Below are positions 1 to 8,058 of a DNA stretch of 64,000 bases, one piece after another; the stretch's first letter is position 1; every line of letters begins with the position of its first letter. A program made the position numbers and the translations under genes. A model generated the notes under the pieces. The model was not told the DNA's origin and made no database searches. It saw only the letters and a list, made by a program, of their open reading frames with translations. The DNA is from Prauserella muralis (GTDB lineage Bacteria > Actinomycetota > Actinomycetes > Mycobacteriales > Pseudonocardiaceae): the NCBI RefSeq assembly GCF_003202285.1, contig NZ_MASW01000001.1:434001-498000 (forward strand), given 5' to 3'.

Positions 1-771
1 GTCCCCGTGAGCGACGCCTTCGTGGAGGGACCCGGCGGGCGGATCCACGCGCTCGTGGCGCGTCCCGCGGGCGCGGAGGGCCCGCTGCCCACCGTGTTCC
101 TGCTGCACGGCGGCCCGCATGCCGCCGACGAGGACCGGTTCTCGGCCTACCGCGCGGTGTGGCTCGACGCGGGGCTGGCCGTGGTGGAGGTCAACTACCG
201 GGGCTCCACCGGCTACGGCTCGGCGTGGCGGGACGCCATCGAGGGCAGGCCGGGCCTGACGGAGCTGGAGGACGTCGCCGCGGTGCACGACTGGGCCGTC
301 AGCAGTGGCCTGACCGACCCGCAGCGGTGCGTGGTGAGCGGGGCGTCGTGGGGCGGTTACCTGACCCTGCTGGCACTGGGCACCCAGCCCGGCCGCTGGG
401 CGGCCGGCGTCGCTGGCGTGCCGGTGGCCGACTACGTCGCCGCCTACGCCGACGAGATGGAGCAGCTGCGGGCGTTCGACCGGGCGCTGTTCGGCGGCTC
501 GCCCTCCGAGGTGCCCGCCGTGTACGACGAGTGCTCGCCGATCACCTACGTCGAGGCCGTCGACGTGCCCGTGCTGGTGCTCGCGGGCGACAACGACCCG
601 CGCTGCCCGATCCGGCAGATCGAGAACTACCTCGACCGGCTCGCCGCGCGGGACGTGCCGTACGAGTTCTACCGCTACGACGCCGGTCACGGGTCGCTGG
701 TCACCGCGGAGACCGTGAAACAGGTCGCCATCGAGGTGCACTTCGCGTTGCGTGCGCTGAAGCTGCGCTGA
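1..771 (+). CDS. S9-family prolyl oligopeptidase-like peptidase, C-terminal catalytic part (5' end outside window)
   Basis: An alpha/beta-hydrolase domain of the prolyl oligopeptidase type. Numbering from the GTG at 7, the nucleophile elbow GASWGG puts the catalytic Ser at about residue 114; the acid is probably Asp197 (AGDNDP) and the base His228 (DAGHGS). An HGGP oxyanion motif lies near residue 34. S9 enzymes normally carry an N-terminal beta-propeller of 300-400 residues, absent here. The reading frame is open to base 1, so the GTG at 7 is probably internal and the gene truncated by the window edge. It is convergent with dps, with a strong hairpin between them. Substrate is unknown; these enzymes cleave short peptides or acylated amino acids. 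Confidence 0.85.
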   Translation, partial: VPVSDAFVEGPGGRIHALVARPAGAEGPLPTVFLLHGGPHAADEDRFSAYRAVWLDAGLAVVEVNYRGSTGYGSAWRDAIEGRPGLTELEDVAAVHDWAVSSGLTDPQRCVVSGASWGGYLTLLALGTQPGRWAAGVAGVPVADYVAAYADEMEQLRAFDRALFGGSPSEVPAVYDECSPITYVEAVDVPVLVLAGDNDPRCPIRQIENYLDRLAARDVPYEFYRYDAGHGSLVTAETVKQVAIEVHFALRALKLR

Positions 772-782
772 ACCCCGCGCAC

Positions 783-822
783 ACGAAGACCCCGGCGCCG
801 CGAACGGCTCCGGGGTCTTCGT
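783..822. terminator. Bidirectional intrinsic terminator-like hairpin
   Basis: Perfect 13-bp inverted repeat (arms 783-795 and 810-822, ACGAAGACCCCGG and its complement) in the 60-bp gap between two convergent stop codons. There is no clear T-run, as is common for actinobacterial terminators. Confidence 0.8.
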
Positions 823-832
823 CGCTTCGGGG

Positions 833-1309
833 TCAGGCCTGCTGGGCCTGCCACATCCAGTGCTGCTTCTCCAGCTCGGCGGCGATCTCGATGAGCAGGT
901 CCTGCGTCACGAGGTCGCTCTTGTCGGTCTCGTCGATCCGCGCGCGGATCCGCTCGATCACGCGCGCCAGGATGTCGACGATGGCCGCGATGGTCGCCGT
1001 GTCGGCCTGCCAGTTGTCCGGGTACTCGGGCAGGCCCGAGGTATCGGCCACCGTCTTCGCCTTGCCGTTGGGCGACACGCCGATGGCGTTGGCTCGCTCG
1101 GCGACGTCGTCGGTGAAGCCGCGCGCGGCGGACACCAGCTCGTCGAGCTGGAGGTGCACACTCCGGAAATGCGAGCCCACGACGTTCCAGTGCGCCTGCT
1201 TGGCGATGAGCGAAAGGTCGATCAGATCAACCAGCGTCGCCTGCAGGGCGTTCGCCGTCACCTCTTTGTCGCTCTCCTTGAGCGGGCTCGTGATAGGCGA
1301 GTTGGCCAT
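833..1309 (-). CDS. dps: Dps-family ferritin-like DNA-protection protein
   Basis: A four-helix ferritin-like protein of 158 residues, the usual Dps size. Such proteins assemble into 12-subunit shells that oxidise and store iron and protect DNA. The inter-subunit ferroxidase ligands are visible: His in AKQAHWNVVG, then His and Asp/Glu in the SHFRSVHLQLDEL stretch. Two ATGs stand in tandem (1312 and 1309). The GAGG ribosome site lies 4 nt from the first and 7 nt from the second, so 1309 is preferred. No lysine-rich DNA-binding tail is obvious, so DNA binding is not shown by sequence. Confidence 0.9.
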   Translation of the reverse strand: MANSPITSPLKESDKEVTANALQATLVDLIDLSLIAKQAHWNVVGSHFRSVHLQLDELVSAARGFTDDVAERANAIGVSPNGKAKTVADTSGLPEYPDNWQADTATIAAIVDILARVIERIRARIDETDKSDLVTQDLLIEIAAELEKQHWMWQAQQA

Positions 1310-1356
1310 CATGCTTCCTCTCTGCGCTGTGGTGGAGCGTCAGTCGGTGGGCGACC

Positions 1357-1971
1357 TCATTCAGGAGTGCCCACTCCAGCATCCGGCGAAACGCCGTCCC
1401 ATGCACGCCGGGAGTGCCCGAACTCAGCGACCTGGCGGCCGATGAGCCGCAGTTTGTCGGCCACCCGGCTGTCGGAGGCCCCACCTGCCTCGTCGAACTT
1501 GACCTCCGCCGTGTTCACCGTCCCGCCGAGTGGCGTCGGCCACCCGCGCAACGCGTGCGCGATCGTGCGCAGCTGGTCGAGCGTGGTGACGGCCGCCTGC
1601 CAGCCGTTGGCGACCGCGATGAGGCCCACCGCCCGGCCGTGCAGGTACGGCCGGACGTCCGAGCGCAGGTCCTCCACGTAGTCGAGGGCGTTCTTCACCA
1701 GGCCGGACAGGGCGCCGTGGTAGCCGGGTGAGACGACGATCACGCCGTCGGCCGTGCGCACCGCCTCCACCAGGGCGAGCGCCTCCGCGGAACGTTCGGC
1801 GACGGCCGCGTCGTAGAACGGCAGCGACAGCGCCGAGCCCGCGAGGGCCACGGTCTGCGCCCCGGCCTCCTCCGCTCCGGCCAGCGCTATCCGCAGCGCC
1901 CGCTCCGACTGCGAGCCTTCTCGCAGCGATCCGCCGATGCCGAGCACCCTCATCGCACTCTGGGAAGTCAC
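1357..1971 (-). CDS. NADPH-dependent FMN reductase (SsuE/ArsH-like flavodoxin fold)
   Basis: A 204-residue flavodoxin-fold NAD(P)H:FMN reductase. The phosphate-binding loop GIGGSLREGSQS follows the first strand, and SPGYHGALSGLVKNALDY matches the conserved SPxYxGxxxxxLKNxxD signature contacting FMN. The family supplies reduced flavin to monooxygenases or acts as a quinone/azo reductase; no partner monooxygenase is adjacent, so the role is open. The GTG at 1971 sits about 6 nt after a TAGCCT that could be a -10 box, suggesting a leaderless mRNA; an internal ATG at codon 7 (1953) is the alternative start. Confidence 0.85.
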   Translation of the reverse strand: MTSQSAMRVLGIGGSLREGSQSERALRIALAGAEEAGAQTVALAGSALSLPFYDAAVAERSAEALALVEAVRTADGVIVVSPGYHGALSGLVKNALDYVEDLRSDVRPYLHGRAVGLIAVANGWQAAVTTLDQLRTIAHALRGWPTPLGGTVNTAEVKFDEAGGASDSRVADKLRLIGRQVAEFGHSRRAWDGVSPDAGVGTPE

Positions 1972-2096
1972 CCCTCGAGGCTAGACGCTCCAGTTAGGTC
2001 GAGGGCCAGCCCACGGGGCGGGGACCTCCATCACACCTGGCACCGTGGCCTACTCGTTAGTAACCTCAGTGTCGTCACCGCCGACGAGGAGGAAGC

Positions 2097-3158
2097 ATGG
2101 CCCTACCGCTCCAGATCCGGATCCAGGCCGCGGCGGCCCAGCTGCTCTACGCGCTGCCCAGGCCGCTGCGCAGGCTCGTCGCGGGCAGGCCGATCCGGAT
2201 CGACGGGCAGGAGCTCGCCCTCGACGCCCAGCTCCTGCTCCGGCTGCAACAGCTTTCCGGCGCCTCACTGGTCGACGGTGACTCGGTCGAGTCCGCGCGG
2301 GCGGCGCTGGACGTCTCGCGTCATCTGGTGAGCGGCAGGCCCGTGCAGCCGGTGCGCGCGAGTGAGGTGACGATCCCGGCCGAGCACGGCGAGCTGCCCG
2401 CGACCCTGTACACGCCCGAGCACCTGCCGGAGGGCTCGGGCCTGCTGGTCTTCTACCACGGCGGCGGCTGGGTGATCGGCACCCGCGCCAGCCATGACAA
2501 CACGGCCCGCTACCTGGCCAAACACGCCGGGGTGCGGGTGCTGTCGGTGGAGTACCGGCTTGCCCCCGAGCATCCGTTCCCCACGGCGACCGAGGACGCG
2601 CTCGCGGCCTTCGACTTCGCCCACACCAAGGCCGCCGAGCTGGGGGCGGACCCCGGCCGCATCGCCGTCGGCGGCGACAGCGCGGGCGGCAACCTGGCCG
2701 CGGTGACGGCGCAGGTCACCACCCAGCGCGGCGGTCCGGCACCCGCGTTCCAGCTGCTGCTCTACCCCGGCGTCGACGCGACCGTGCGCCGCCGCTCCCG
2801 CGAGCTGTTCGGCGACGGCTTCTTCCTCACCGACGAGCACATGACGTGGTTCCTCGACCGCTACGCACCCGAGGGCGTCGACCGCAGCGACCCCAAGCTC
2901 TCGCCGCTGCTCACCGAAAGCCTCGCCGGGCTGCCGCCCGCCTACATCGCCACGGCCGGGTTCGACCCGCTGCGTGACGAGGGGGAGGCCTACGCGGCCC
3001 GGCTGGAGGCGGCCGGTGTGCCGGTGGCGCTGAGCAGGCAGGCCGACCTCATCCACGGCTACGTCAACTTCCTCGGTGTCGGGAGGCGGTTCACCGAGGC
3101 GACGGCGGAAGCGGCGGGCGCGCTGCGGGTGGGCCTGAGCAAGAACGCGAAAAACTGA
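2097..3158 (+). CDS. Alpha/beta hydrolase, hormone-sensitive lipase (family IV) esterase
   Basis: A 353-residue carboxylesterase of the HSL/family IV type. The oxyanion HGGG is at residues 121-124 and the nucleophile elbow GDSAG at 193-197 (catalytic Ser195); DPLRDEG and the HGY motif supply the Asp and His near the C-terminus. The first 80 residues form the usual helical cap. GAGGAGG lies 4 nt before the ATG. The gene stands alone and ends at a very strong hairpin. It probably hydrolyses short to medium acyl esters in the cytoplasm; the physiological substrate cannot be read from sequence. Confidence 0.9.
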   Translation: MALPLQIRIQAAAAQLLYALPRPLRRLVAGRPIRIDGQELALDAQLLLRLQQLSGASLVDGDSVESARAALDVSRHLVSGRPVQPVRASEVTIPAEHGELPATLYTPEHLPEGSGLLVFYHGGGWVIGTRASHDNTARYLAKHAGVRVLSVEYRLAPEHPFPTATEDALAAFDFAHTKAAELGADPGRIAVGGDSAGGNLAAVTAQVTTQRGGPAPAFQLLLYPGVDATVRRRSRELFGDGFFLTDEHMTWFLDRYAPEGVDRSDPKLSPLLTESLAGLPPAYIATAGFDPLRDEGEAYAARLEAAGVPVALSRQADLIHGYVNFLGVGRRFTEATAEAAGALRVGLSKNAKN

Positions 3159-3194
3159 CGCGAAAACCGGAGGGACACGGCAGGGAAGAAACAG

Positions 3195-3232
3195 CGGAAT
3201 CCGGCGTGGAATTGCTTCCACGCCGGATTCCG
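3195..3232. terminator. Bidirectional intrinsic terminator-like hairpin
   Basis: Perfect 17-bp stem (3195-3211 with 3216-3232) and a 4-nt loop TTGC, located between convergent genes. It is the cleanest hairpin in this part of the window and probably serves both the esterase and the secreted-protein gene. Confidence 0.85.
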
Positions 3233-3254
3233 TCCCCCTCCCTGTGAATACGGA

Positions 3255-3782
3255 TCAGGGTGCGGGCAGCTCCGGAGTCTCGGGCACCGGCAGCGCGGGA
3301 ACGCCTCCGCCCAGCAGCGAACTCAGCAGCCCGGTGACGGCGCCGAGCACGGCCTTGAGCAGGTCGCTGACCGCGGTGAGCGGCGGCGGCAGGTCGGGGA
3401 TCTCCGGCAGGGGCACGTCGGGCACCTGCACGACCTCGGCGTTCGGGTCGGCCAGCACGCGCGAGGTCTCCGTGGAGTACCGGTGTGCGGTGTCCGCCCG
3501 CTGCTGCGCGTCCGCCTGGATGGAGTACTGCTGACCAGCGGCAAGGTCGGCGAGCACGGGGTCGAGTTTGGCCAGTGTGTCCTGCGTGCGGCCCACGTCG
3601 CCCGCGTAGGCGGCACGCGTCAGGTCGTCGCGCAGCTGCAGCACCTGGTCAGCGGCGGCCTGCGTGCTGGACGTGCCCTTGCCGCCGCCCGACGTGCCTG
3701 CGGCGGCCACGCCGGACGCCGTCACGGCGAGCAGCGCTCCCGCGGCGAGTGCCGCGATCGCGCGGCCCAATTTGCCTTTCAT
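3255..3782 (-). CDS. Small secreted protein of unknown function
   Basis: A 175-residue protein with a Sec signal peptide: KGK start, hydrophobic AAGALLAVTASG core and an AxA-type cleavage site near residue 28. The mature part begins with a Gly/Ser-rich segment, then a helical, Gln/Asp-rich region (about 40-110), and ends in a Pro/Leu-rich tail with repeated PxLPxPE units. No enzymatic motif was recognised. GGAGG is 6 nt before the ATG. It stands alone after a 384-bp upstream gap. Mature charge and coil suggest a secreted or wall-associated protein, which is inference only. Confidence 0.75.
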   Translation of the reverse strand: MKGKLGRAIAALAAGALLAVTASGVAAAGTSGGGKGTSSTQAAADQVLQLRDDLTRAAYAGDVGRTQDTLAKLDPVLADLAAGQQYSIQADAQQRADTAHRYSTETSRVLADPNAEVVQVPDVPLPEIPDLPPPLTAVSDLLKAVLGAVTGLLSSLLGGGVPALPVPETPELPAP

Positions 3783-4166
3783 TTCCTACCTCCCGGCCTT
3801 TCGAAAGACCCAACGGCATAACTGGATACCAACCGTGTCGGTGATCCACCAGCCGATCACCGTGCCGCGCGCTTTCTGACCCTTACGTGCCGAATTCAAT
3901 TCGCGACAACAGACCCACAATTGATGAACGCTGACCGGTTGCCCCTCGCTCGGAAGCTCCGTCCACCTGGGACGCGAAACTACGCTGCGCACACCCCTCA
4001 CCCGACGGGGACGCCGGGTAACCCACACTGATGTATTCGGTGATCGTTTGCCCTCACCACCCCGTCGTGGTGAGCAGGCCAGGTGAATCACAACGGCGCA
4101 ATTCACCCCCGTTTGTCGCAATCGCCGCGCGGGCGAACGGGGACCCTGCCGTCCGCAGCGGCGGCG
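3783..4166. other. Intergenic region, 384 bp, with a short palindrome
   Basis: No convincing gene. The only open frames lack a ribosome site and coding bias. The region is less GC-rich than its surroundings and should carry the promoter of the secreted-protein gene. CGGTGATC at 3839-3846 is mirrored by GATCACCG at 3855-3862 (8-bp arms, 8-nt spacer), and another CGGTGATC occurs near 4038; both could be regulator sites. Confidence 0.4.
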
Positions 4167-4775
4167 TCACGGCTGAAGCGGGACTCCCTCCTCCAGCCTG
4201 GTGAGCGCCCGGTCGAAGTAGCCGATGAAGTCGTCGCTGCCGTCCTCGATCGAGGCCAGATACGCCGCCACGAGGATGCCGATCAGCGAACCCGACCACA
4301 CGCGCACGTCGAAGTCGTCGGGCTCGCGGCCGACCCGCTTGGCGACCGCGTCGTTCAGCATCGTCAAGCCGCCCGCGACCTGGTCCAGCAGCCGCGCCCG
4401 CAGCTCCGGCACCGAGAAGACGAGCCGCTGCCTCGCCCGTTCCAGCTCCGACTCCTCACTGTCCAGGCTGTCGAAGATCGCGTGCAGGGCCCCGCGCACC
4501 GCCGCGAGGGGGCTCAGCTCGGGAGGCTGGTTGAGAAAGCTCTCGATCAGTACCGGGTCGAGCCGGTCGTAGAGGACCGTCTCCTCCTTGGTGGGGAAGT
4601 AGCGGAAGAAGGTGCTCGGCGACACCTCCGCGGCCTCCGCGATCTGTTCCACGGTCGTGGCGGCGTAGCCCTGCTCGATGAACAGCCGCAGGGCGTGGTC
4701 CTGGATCGCGGCCCTGGTCCTGGCCTTCTTCCGCTCCCGCAGCCCGGCAGGCCGGTCATCGCGCGACGTAGTCAT
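4167..4775 (-). CDS. TetR-family transcriptional repressor
   Basis: A 202-residue TetR protein. The N-terminal helix-turn-helix spans roughly residues 12-60 (RAAIQDHALRLFIEQGY, then TTVEQIAEAAEVSPSTFFRYF). The C-terminal ligand domain is divergent. Its start overlaps the end of the upstream MFS gene by 20 bp, so the two are translationally coupled. A perfect palindrome ahead of the MFS gene is the obvious operator. Inference: it represses the pair and is released by a substrate of the pump. Confidence 0.9.
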   Translation of the reverse strand: MTTSRDDRPAGLRERKKARTRAAIQDHALRLFIEQGYAATTVEQIAEAAEVSPSTFFRYFPTKEETVLYDRLDPVLIESFLNQPPELSPLAAVRGALHAIFDSLDSEESELERARQRLVFSVPELRARLLDQVAGGLTMLNDAVAKRVGREPDDFDVRVWSGSLIGILVAAYLASIEDGSDDFIGYFDRALTRLEEGVPLQP

Positions 4776-6279
4776 GCTCAGATTCTGCCTCGGAGACGTC
4801 CTCCGGTCGCTGCGGCACGAACAACACGGTGAGCACGAACCCGGCCACCGCGAAACCCGCGCACACCCAGAGCGTGCCGCTCATGCCGTGGACGAACGAC
4901 TCGCGCACCGACGCCAGCAGGTCCGGAGCCCCGGTCGCCTCGGCCACGCCGGCCCCGGAGGCCGCGCTGTCGCGCACGGCCTCCGCCGCCCGCGGTGCAA
5001 GCCCGGTCACGTCCACCGTCGCGCGGTAACCCGCACTCAGCACGGTGCCCATGATCGCCACACCGAGCGTGCCGCCCACCTGGCGCATCGACTGGAGCAG
5101 GCCGGAACCGACGCCCCCGCTCTCCGGGCTCAGCGCGCCCATGGCCACGTCCATCGCGGGCGGCAGCGAGAAGCCGAGACCGAGCCCGATCACCGAGACC
5201 CAGATCGCGACGAAGCCGTAGCCGTCACCTGCCTGCGTCCCGGTGCCGAGCACCAGCCCGGCCGCCATCAGCACGAAGCCCGCCGCCACGACGTGCTTCG
5301 CTCCGAGCAGCGGCCGGATCCGATCGGCGATCTGGACGCCGACGAGCAGCCCGCCGACGATCGGCAGCAGCCGCAGCCCCGTGCCGAGGGCGTCCGCGCC
5401 GCCCACGGCCTGGAAGAACTGCGGCAACACGAACATGGCGCCCATGAGGGCGAACGAGGCCAGCGTGGCCAGCACCGCACCCCACGCGAACCCGGCCGAG
5501 CGGAACAGCGCCAGGTTCACCAGCGGGTGCCGCGAGCGGCGCAGCCACAGTCCGAAGCCGGCCAGCAGCACGACGCCGACGGCCATCGGCACCACGGCAG
5601 ACGCGGAGCTCCACCCGCTCTCGCCCGCCTCGACCAGCCCATAGGTGAGCGCGACCAGACCGGCGCTGGAGAGTCCGATGCCCGGCCAGTCCATCCGCAG
5701 CTCACCCCGGCCGGGCAACGCGGGCAGCAGTACCGACAGCGCCACGACTCCGGCGACCACGAGCGGGACGTTGATGAGGAACACCGAGCCCCACCAGAAG
5801 TTGTCCAGCAGCCAGCCACCCACGACCGGGCCGAGCGGGATGCCGATGGCCAGGGCCGCCGACCACACGGCGATCGCGCGGCTGCGTTCCGGGCCGGGGA
5901 ACAGCGTGTTGAGTACCGACATCGACAGCGGGACCATCAGCGCGCCGCCGACACCGAGCAGGGCGCGAGCCGCGATGAGCAGTTCCGCCGTACCGGCGTA
6001 GGCACACGCGACCGAGGCCACCCCGAACACCACGAGGCCGCCGATGAGCAGGCGTTTCGGCCCGAACTTGTCGCCGAGCAGGCCGGCGGGCAGCAGGCCG
6101 GCCGCAAGCACGAGCGTGTAGGCGTTGGCGAACCACTGCAGGTCACTCGTCGAGGCCCGCAGATCCACGGCCAGCGTCGGCAGGGCGACGTTGAGGATCG
6201 TCACGTCCAGGCCGAACGCGAGGAGGGCGACGGCGAGGGCGCCGAGGGCCCACCAGCGCCGGGGGTGTGGAGTGTCCAT
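4756..6279 (-). CDS. MFS drug-efflux transporter, DHA2 (EmrB/QacA) family, 14 TM segments
   Basis: A 507-residue proton-coupled exporter of the 14-helix DHA2 type. Helix 1 carries FGLDVTILNVALPTL and helix 5 the antiporter motif C-like segment SAALAIGIPLGPVVGGWLL. The motif A loop after helix 2 is GDKFGPKRLL. It starts at the ATG at 6279 with AAAGG 7 nt upstream, and a 30-bp palindromic operator lies 14 nt further out. It is followed by an overlapping tetR. Family knowledge: such pumps export cationic dyes, antiseptics and antibiotics; the actual substrate is unknown. Confidence 0.9.
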   Translation of the reverse strand: MDTPHPRRWWALGALAVALLAFGLDVTILNVALPTLAVDLRASTSDLQWFANAYTLVLAAGLLPAGLLGDKFGPKRLLIGGLVVFGVASVACAYAGTAELLIAARALLGVGGALMVPLSMSVLNTLFPGPERSRAIAVWSAALAIGIPLGPVVGGWLLDNFWWGSVFLINVPLVVAGVVALSVLLPALPGRGELRMDWPGIGLSSAGLVALTYGLVEAGESGWSSASAVVPMAVGVVLLAGFGLWLRRSRHPLVNLALFRSAGFAWGAVLATLASFALMGAMFVLPQFFQAVGGADALGTGLRLLPIVGGLLVGVQIADRIRPLLGAKHVVAAGFVLMAAGLVLGTGTQAGDGYGFVAIWVSVIGLGLGFSLPPAMDVAMGALSPESGGVGSGLLQSMRQVGGTLGVAIMGTVLSAGYRATVDVTGLAPRAAEAVRDSAASGAGVAEATGAPDLLASVRESFVHGMSGTLWVCAGFAVAGFVLTVLFVPQRPEDVSEAESEHDYVAR

Positions 6280-6292
6280 CGGAACACCTTTC

Positions 6293-6322
6293 GAGAGCTA
6301 CTGTCTTTTGACAGTAGCTCTC
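6293..6322. promoter_or_regulatory. Palindromic operator, probable TetR binding site
   Basis: Perfect 13-bp inverted repeat (6293-6305 GAGAGCTACTGTC, 6310-6322 its complement) around a TTTT/AAAA centre. It lies in the 118-bp gap between the divergent MFS genes, 14 nt upstream of the MFS-tetR start codon. Size and symmetry fit a TetR dimer site; the assignment is inferred from position. Confidence 0.75.
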
Positions 6323-6397
6323 ATTTGATGCCGGCGCCAGCGATGTCCCGGCGAAAAGAAGTTGCACGGGCGTACCAGCTTGCGGTATCTCGGACGA

Positions 6398-7615
6398 GTG
6401 CGCCCCTACCTGACCGTGCTTCGCATCCGGGGCGTGCCGACGTCGATACTGCTGATGTTCTTCACCCGGCTGCCGATGACGGCCATGGGCATCACGCTCA
6501 CGCTGCACATCGTCAGCGATCTCGGCCGCGGCTACGGCGCGGCGGGTCTCGTCGGCTCCGCCACCATGGCGGGCACCGCGCTCGGCGCGCCGACGGTGGG
6601 CAGGCTGATCGACCGGCACGGCCTGCGGCCCGTGGTCGCCGTCTGCGGCGCCGCCTCCGCGGCGTTCTGGGTGAGCACACCGCATCTGCCGTTCGAGGCG
6701 CTGCTGGTGGTGGCGCTCCCGGCGGGCGCGCTCGTCGTGCCGGCGAGCTCGATCGCGCGGCAGGTGGTCACCGCCCTCGTGCCGCCAGGGCAGCGGCGCA
6801 CCGCCTACTCACTGGACACGATCTCGCTGGAGACGTCGTTCATGATCGGCCCCGCCGTGGGCGTCCTGGTGAGCACCCAGCTCTCGTCGACGGTCGCGCT
6901 CACCGGCATCGGGGTCGCGTTCGGCGTGCTGGCGCTCGTCCTCTACCTCACCAACCCGCCGATCCGGACCGCCGAGGAGGCCGCCGCCCCGCGGACGGCA
7001 CGGCCCCCGATCCTGAGCTGGCTGACGCCGGGGCTCGTCGCGACGCTGCTCATCGCCGTCGGCGCACTGTTCGTGCTCATCGGCACGGAACTCGCCGCGC
7101 TCGCCACCCTCCGCGCCGCGGGTGAGGTGAGCTGGACCGGTGTGGTCATCGCCGTGATGTGCGTCGCCTCGCTCGCGGGCGGCCTGGTGCACGGCGCCGT
7201 GTCCAGGCCACTGTCCCAGCTGAGGCTGATGGTGCTGCTCGCCCTACTCGTCGTGCCGGTCGGGCTGGTCGGCGCGCCGTGGTGGCTGCTCGCGCTCGCC
7301 CTCGTCCCGACCAACCTCATGTGCGCGCCGACGCTGGCGGCCACCACCGAGTCGGTGAGCAGGCTCGCCCCGCCGTCGGTGCGCGGGGAGGCGATGGGCC
7401 TTCAGGACTCGGCGACCCGGATCGGCCTGGCGCTGGGCAGTCCCGTCGTGGGGTTCGTCATGGACCACACGGCGCCGGGCTGGGGTTTCGTGGCCGCCGG
7501 CGTGGGCGGGTTGCTCTTCGCGGGCGCCGGTGCGCTGCTGCACCGGCGCGTCGTCACGCGCAGGCCTGCCGCAGCTGCTCCAGATTCCGCAGGTTCTGCT
7601 GCAGCCACTGGTTGA
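6398..7615 (+). CDS. MFS transporter, 12-TM type
   Basis: A 405-residue major facilitator transporter with 12 predicted hydrophobic segments and a motif A-like loop GRLIDRHGLRPVV after helix 2. The GTG at 6398 gives a standard MFS N-terminus (MRPYLTVLRIRGVP). A TATCTC box 6 nt before it and TTGCAC 18 nt further upstream suggest a leaderless transcript; a TTG at 6362 is the alternative start. It is divergent from the DHA2 efflux gene and may share its operator region. Its last 62 bp overlap the convergent lipoprotein gene. Substrate unknown. Confidence 0.8.
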   Translation: MRPYLTVLRIRGVPTSILLMFFTRLPMTAMGITLTLHIVSDLGRGYGAAGLVGSATMAGTALGAPTVGRLIDRHGLRPVVAVCGAASAAFWVSTPHLPFEALLVVALPAGALVVPASSIARQVVTALVPPGQRRTAYSLDTISLETSFMIGPAVGVLVSTQLSSTVALTGIGVAFGVLALVLYLTNPPIRTAEEAAAPRTARPPILSWLTPGLVATLLIAVGALFVLIGTELAALATLRAAGEVSWTGVVIAVMCVASLAGGLVHGAVSRPLSQLRLMVLLALLVVPVGLVGAPWWLLALALVPTNLMCAPTLAATTESVSRLAPPSVRGEAMGLQDSATRIGLALGSPVVGFVMDHTAPGWGFVAAGVGGLLFAGAGALLHRRVVTRRPAAAAPDSAGSAAATG

Positions 7616-7931
7616 AGCCGTTGAGGTGGTCGAGCTTGCCCTGCTCCAGCTCCAGATAGCCGTCGGCCATCGCGACCAGCGTCTGCCGCAGGTCCTGCTG
7701 CGTGGCCTGCTCGCCGAGCTCGCGCAGGCGGTTCGCCTTCTGCTCGGCGTCGGCTCGCACCTGCTCAGGGTCGACGTTCGGGTTGAGGTCCGCCACGCCC
7801 AGCGCCTCGGCGCACACACTCGCCTTGCCCGCCGCCGAGTTCACCTGGTCGGCGGCGTCGTTGACCTCCGCGCATCCCGTCGCCAGCACGGCCATGGCTC
7901 CCAGCGCGGCCAGCGCGCTCCACGTTCGCAT
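7554..7931 (-). CDS. Putative lipoprotein, helical, unknown function
   Basis: A 125-residue protein with a lipoprotein signal (MRTW, hydrophobic stretch, VLATGC with lipidated Cys at 20). The mature part is almost wholly helical and rich in Gln, Asn, Glu and Leu, with a coiled-coil-like C-terminal half (ELEQGKLDHLNGFNQWLQQNL). No domain recognised. The frame is open further upstream, but the signal peptide fixes the start at 7931. The 3' end overlaps the convergent MFS gene by 62 bp. Confidence 0.7.
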   Translation of the reverse strand: MRTWSALAALGAMAVLATGCAEVNDAADQVNSAAGKASVCAEALGVADLNPNVDPEQVRADAEQKANRLRELGEQATQQDLRQTLVAMADGYLELEQGKLDHLNGFNQWLQQNLRNLEQLRQACA

Positions 7932-8058
7932 GGCACCGAACCTACCGGGGACCCGCTTCGCGCGGATTCCTCCCTTGTGCCGACCCCGCCTCCTCCCGGG
8001 GAGGGACGCGCAGGCACGCCCTCCCCACCGACGCTGACCAGCGACGGAAGGGGAACGG

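Noticed and set aside
3786-4121. Possible 111-residue gene in the gap before the secreted-protein gene
   Set aside because: No ribosome site, poor codon bias, odd composition (Trp, Cys, Arg clusters).
4678-7125. Long plus-strand open frame of 815 codons across the MFS/tetR region
   Set aside because: It is antisense to two well-supported genes, rich in Arg/His/Gln, and typical of open frames opposite high-GC coding sequence.
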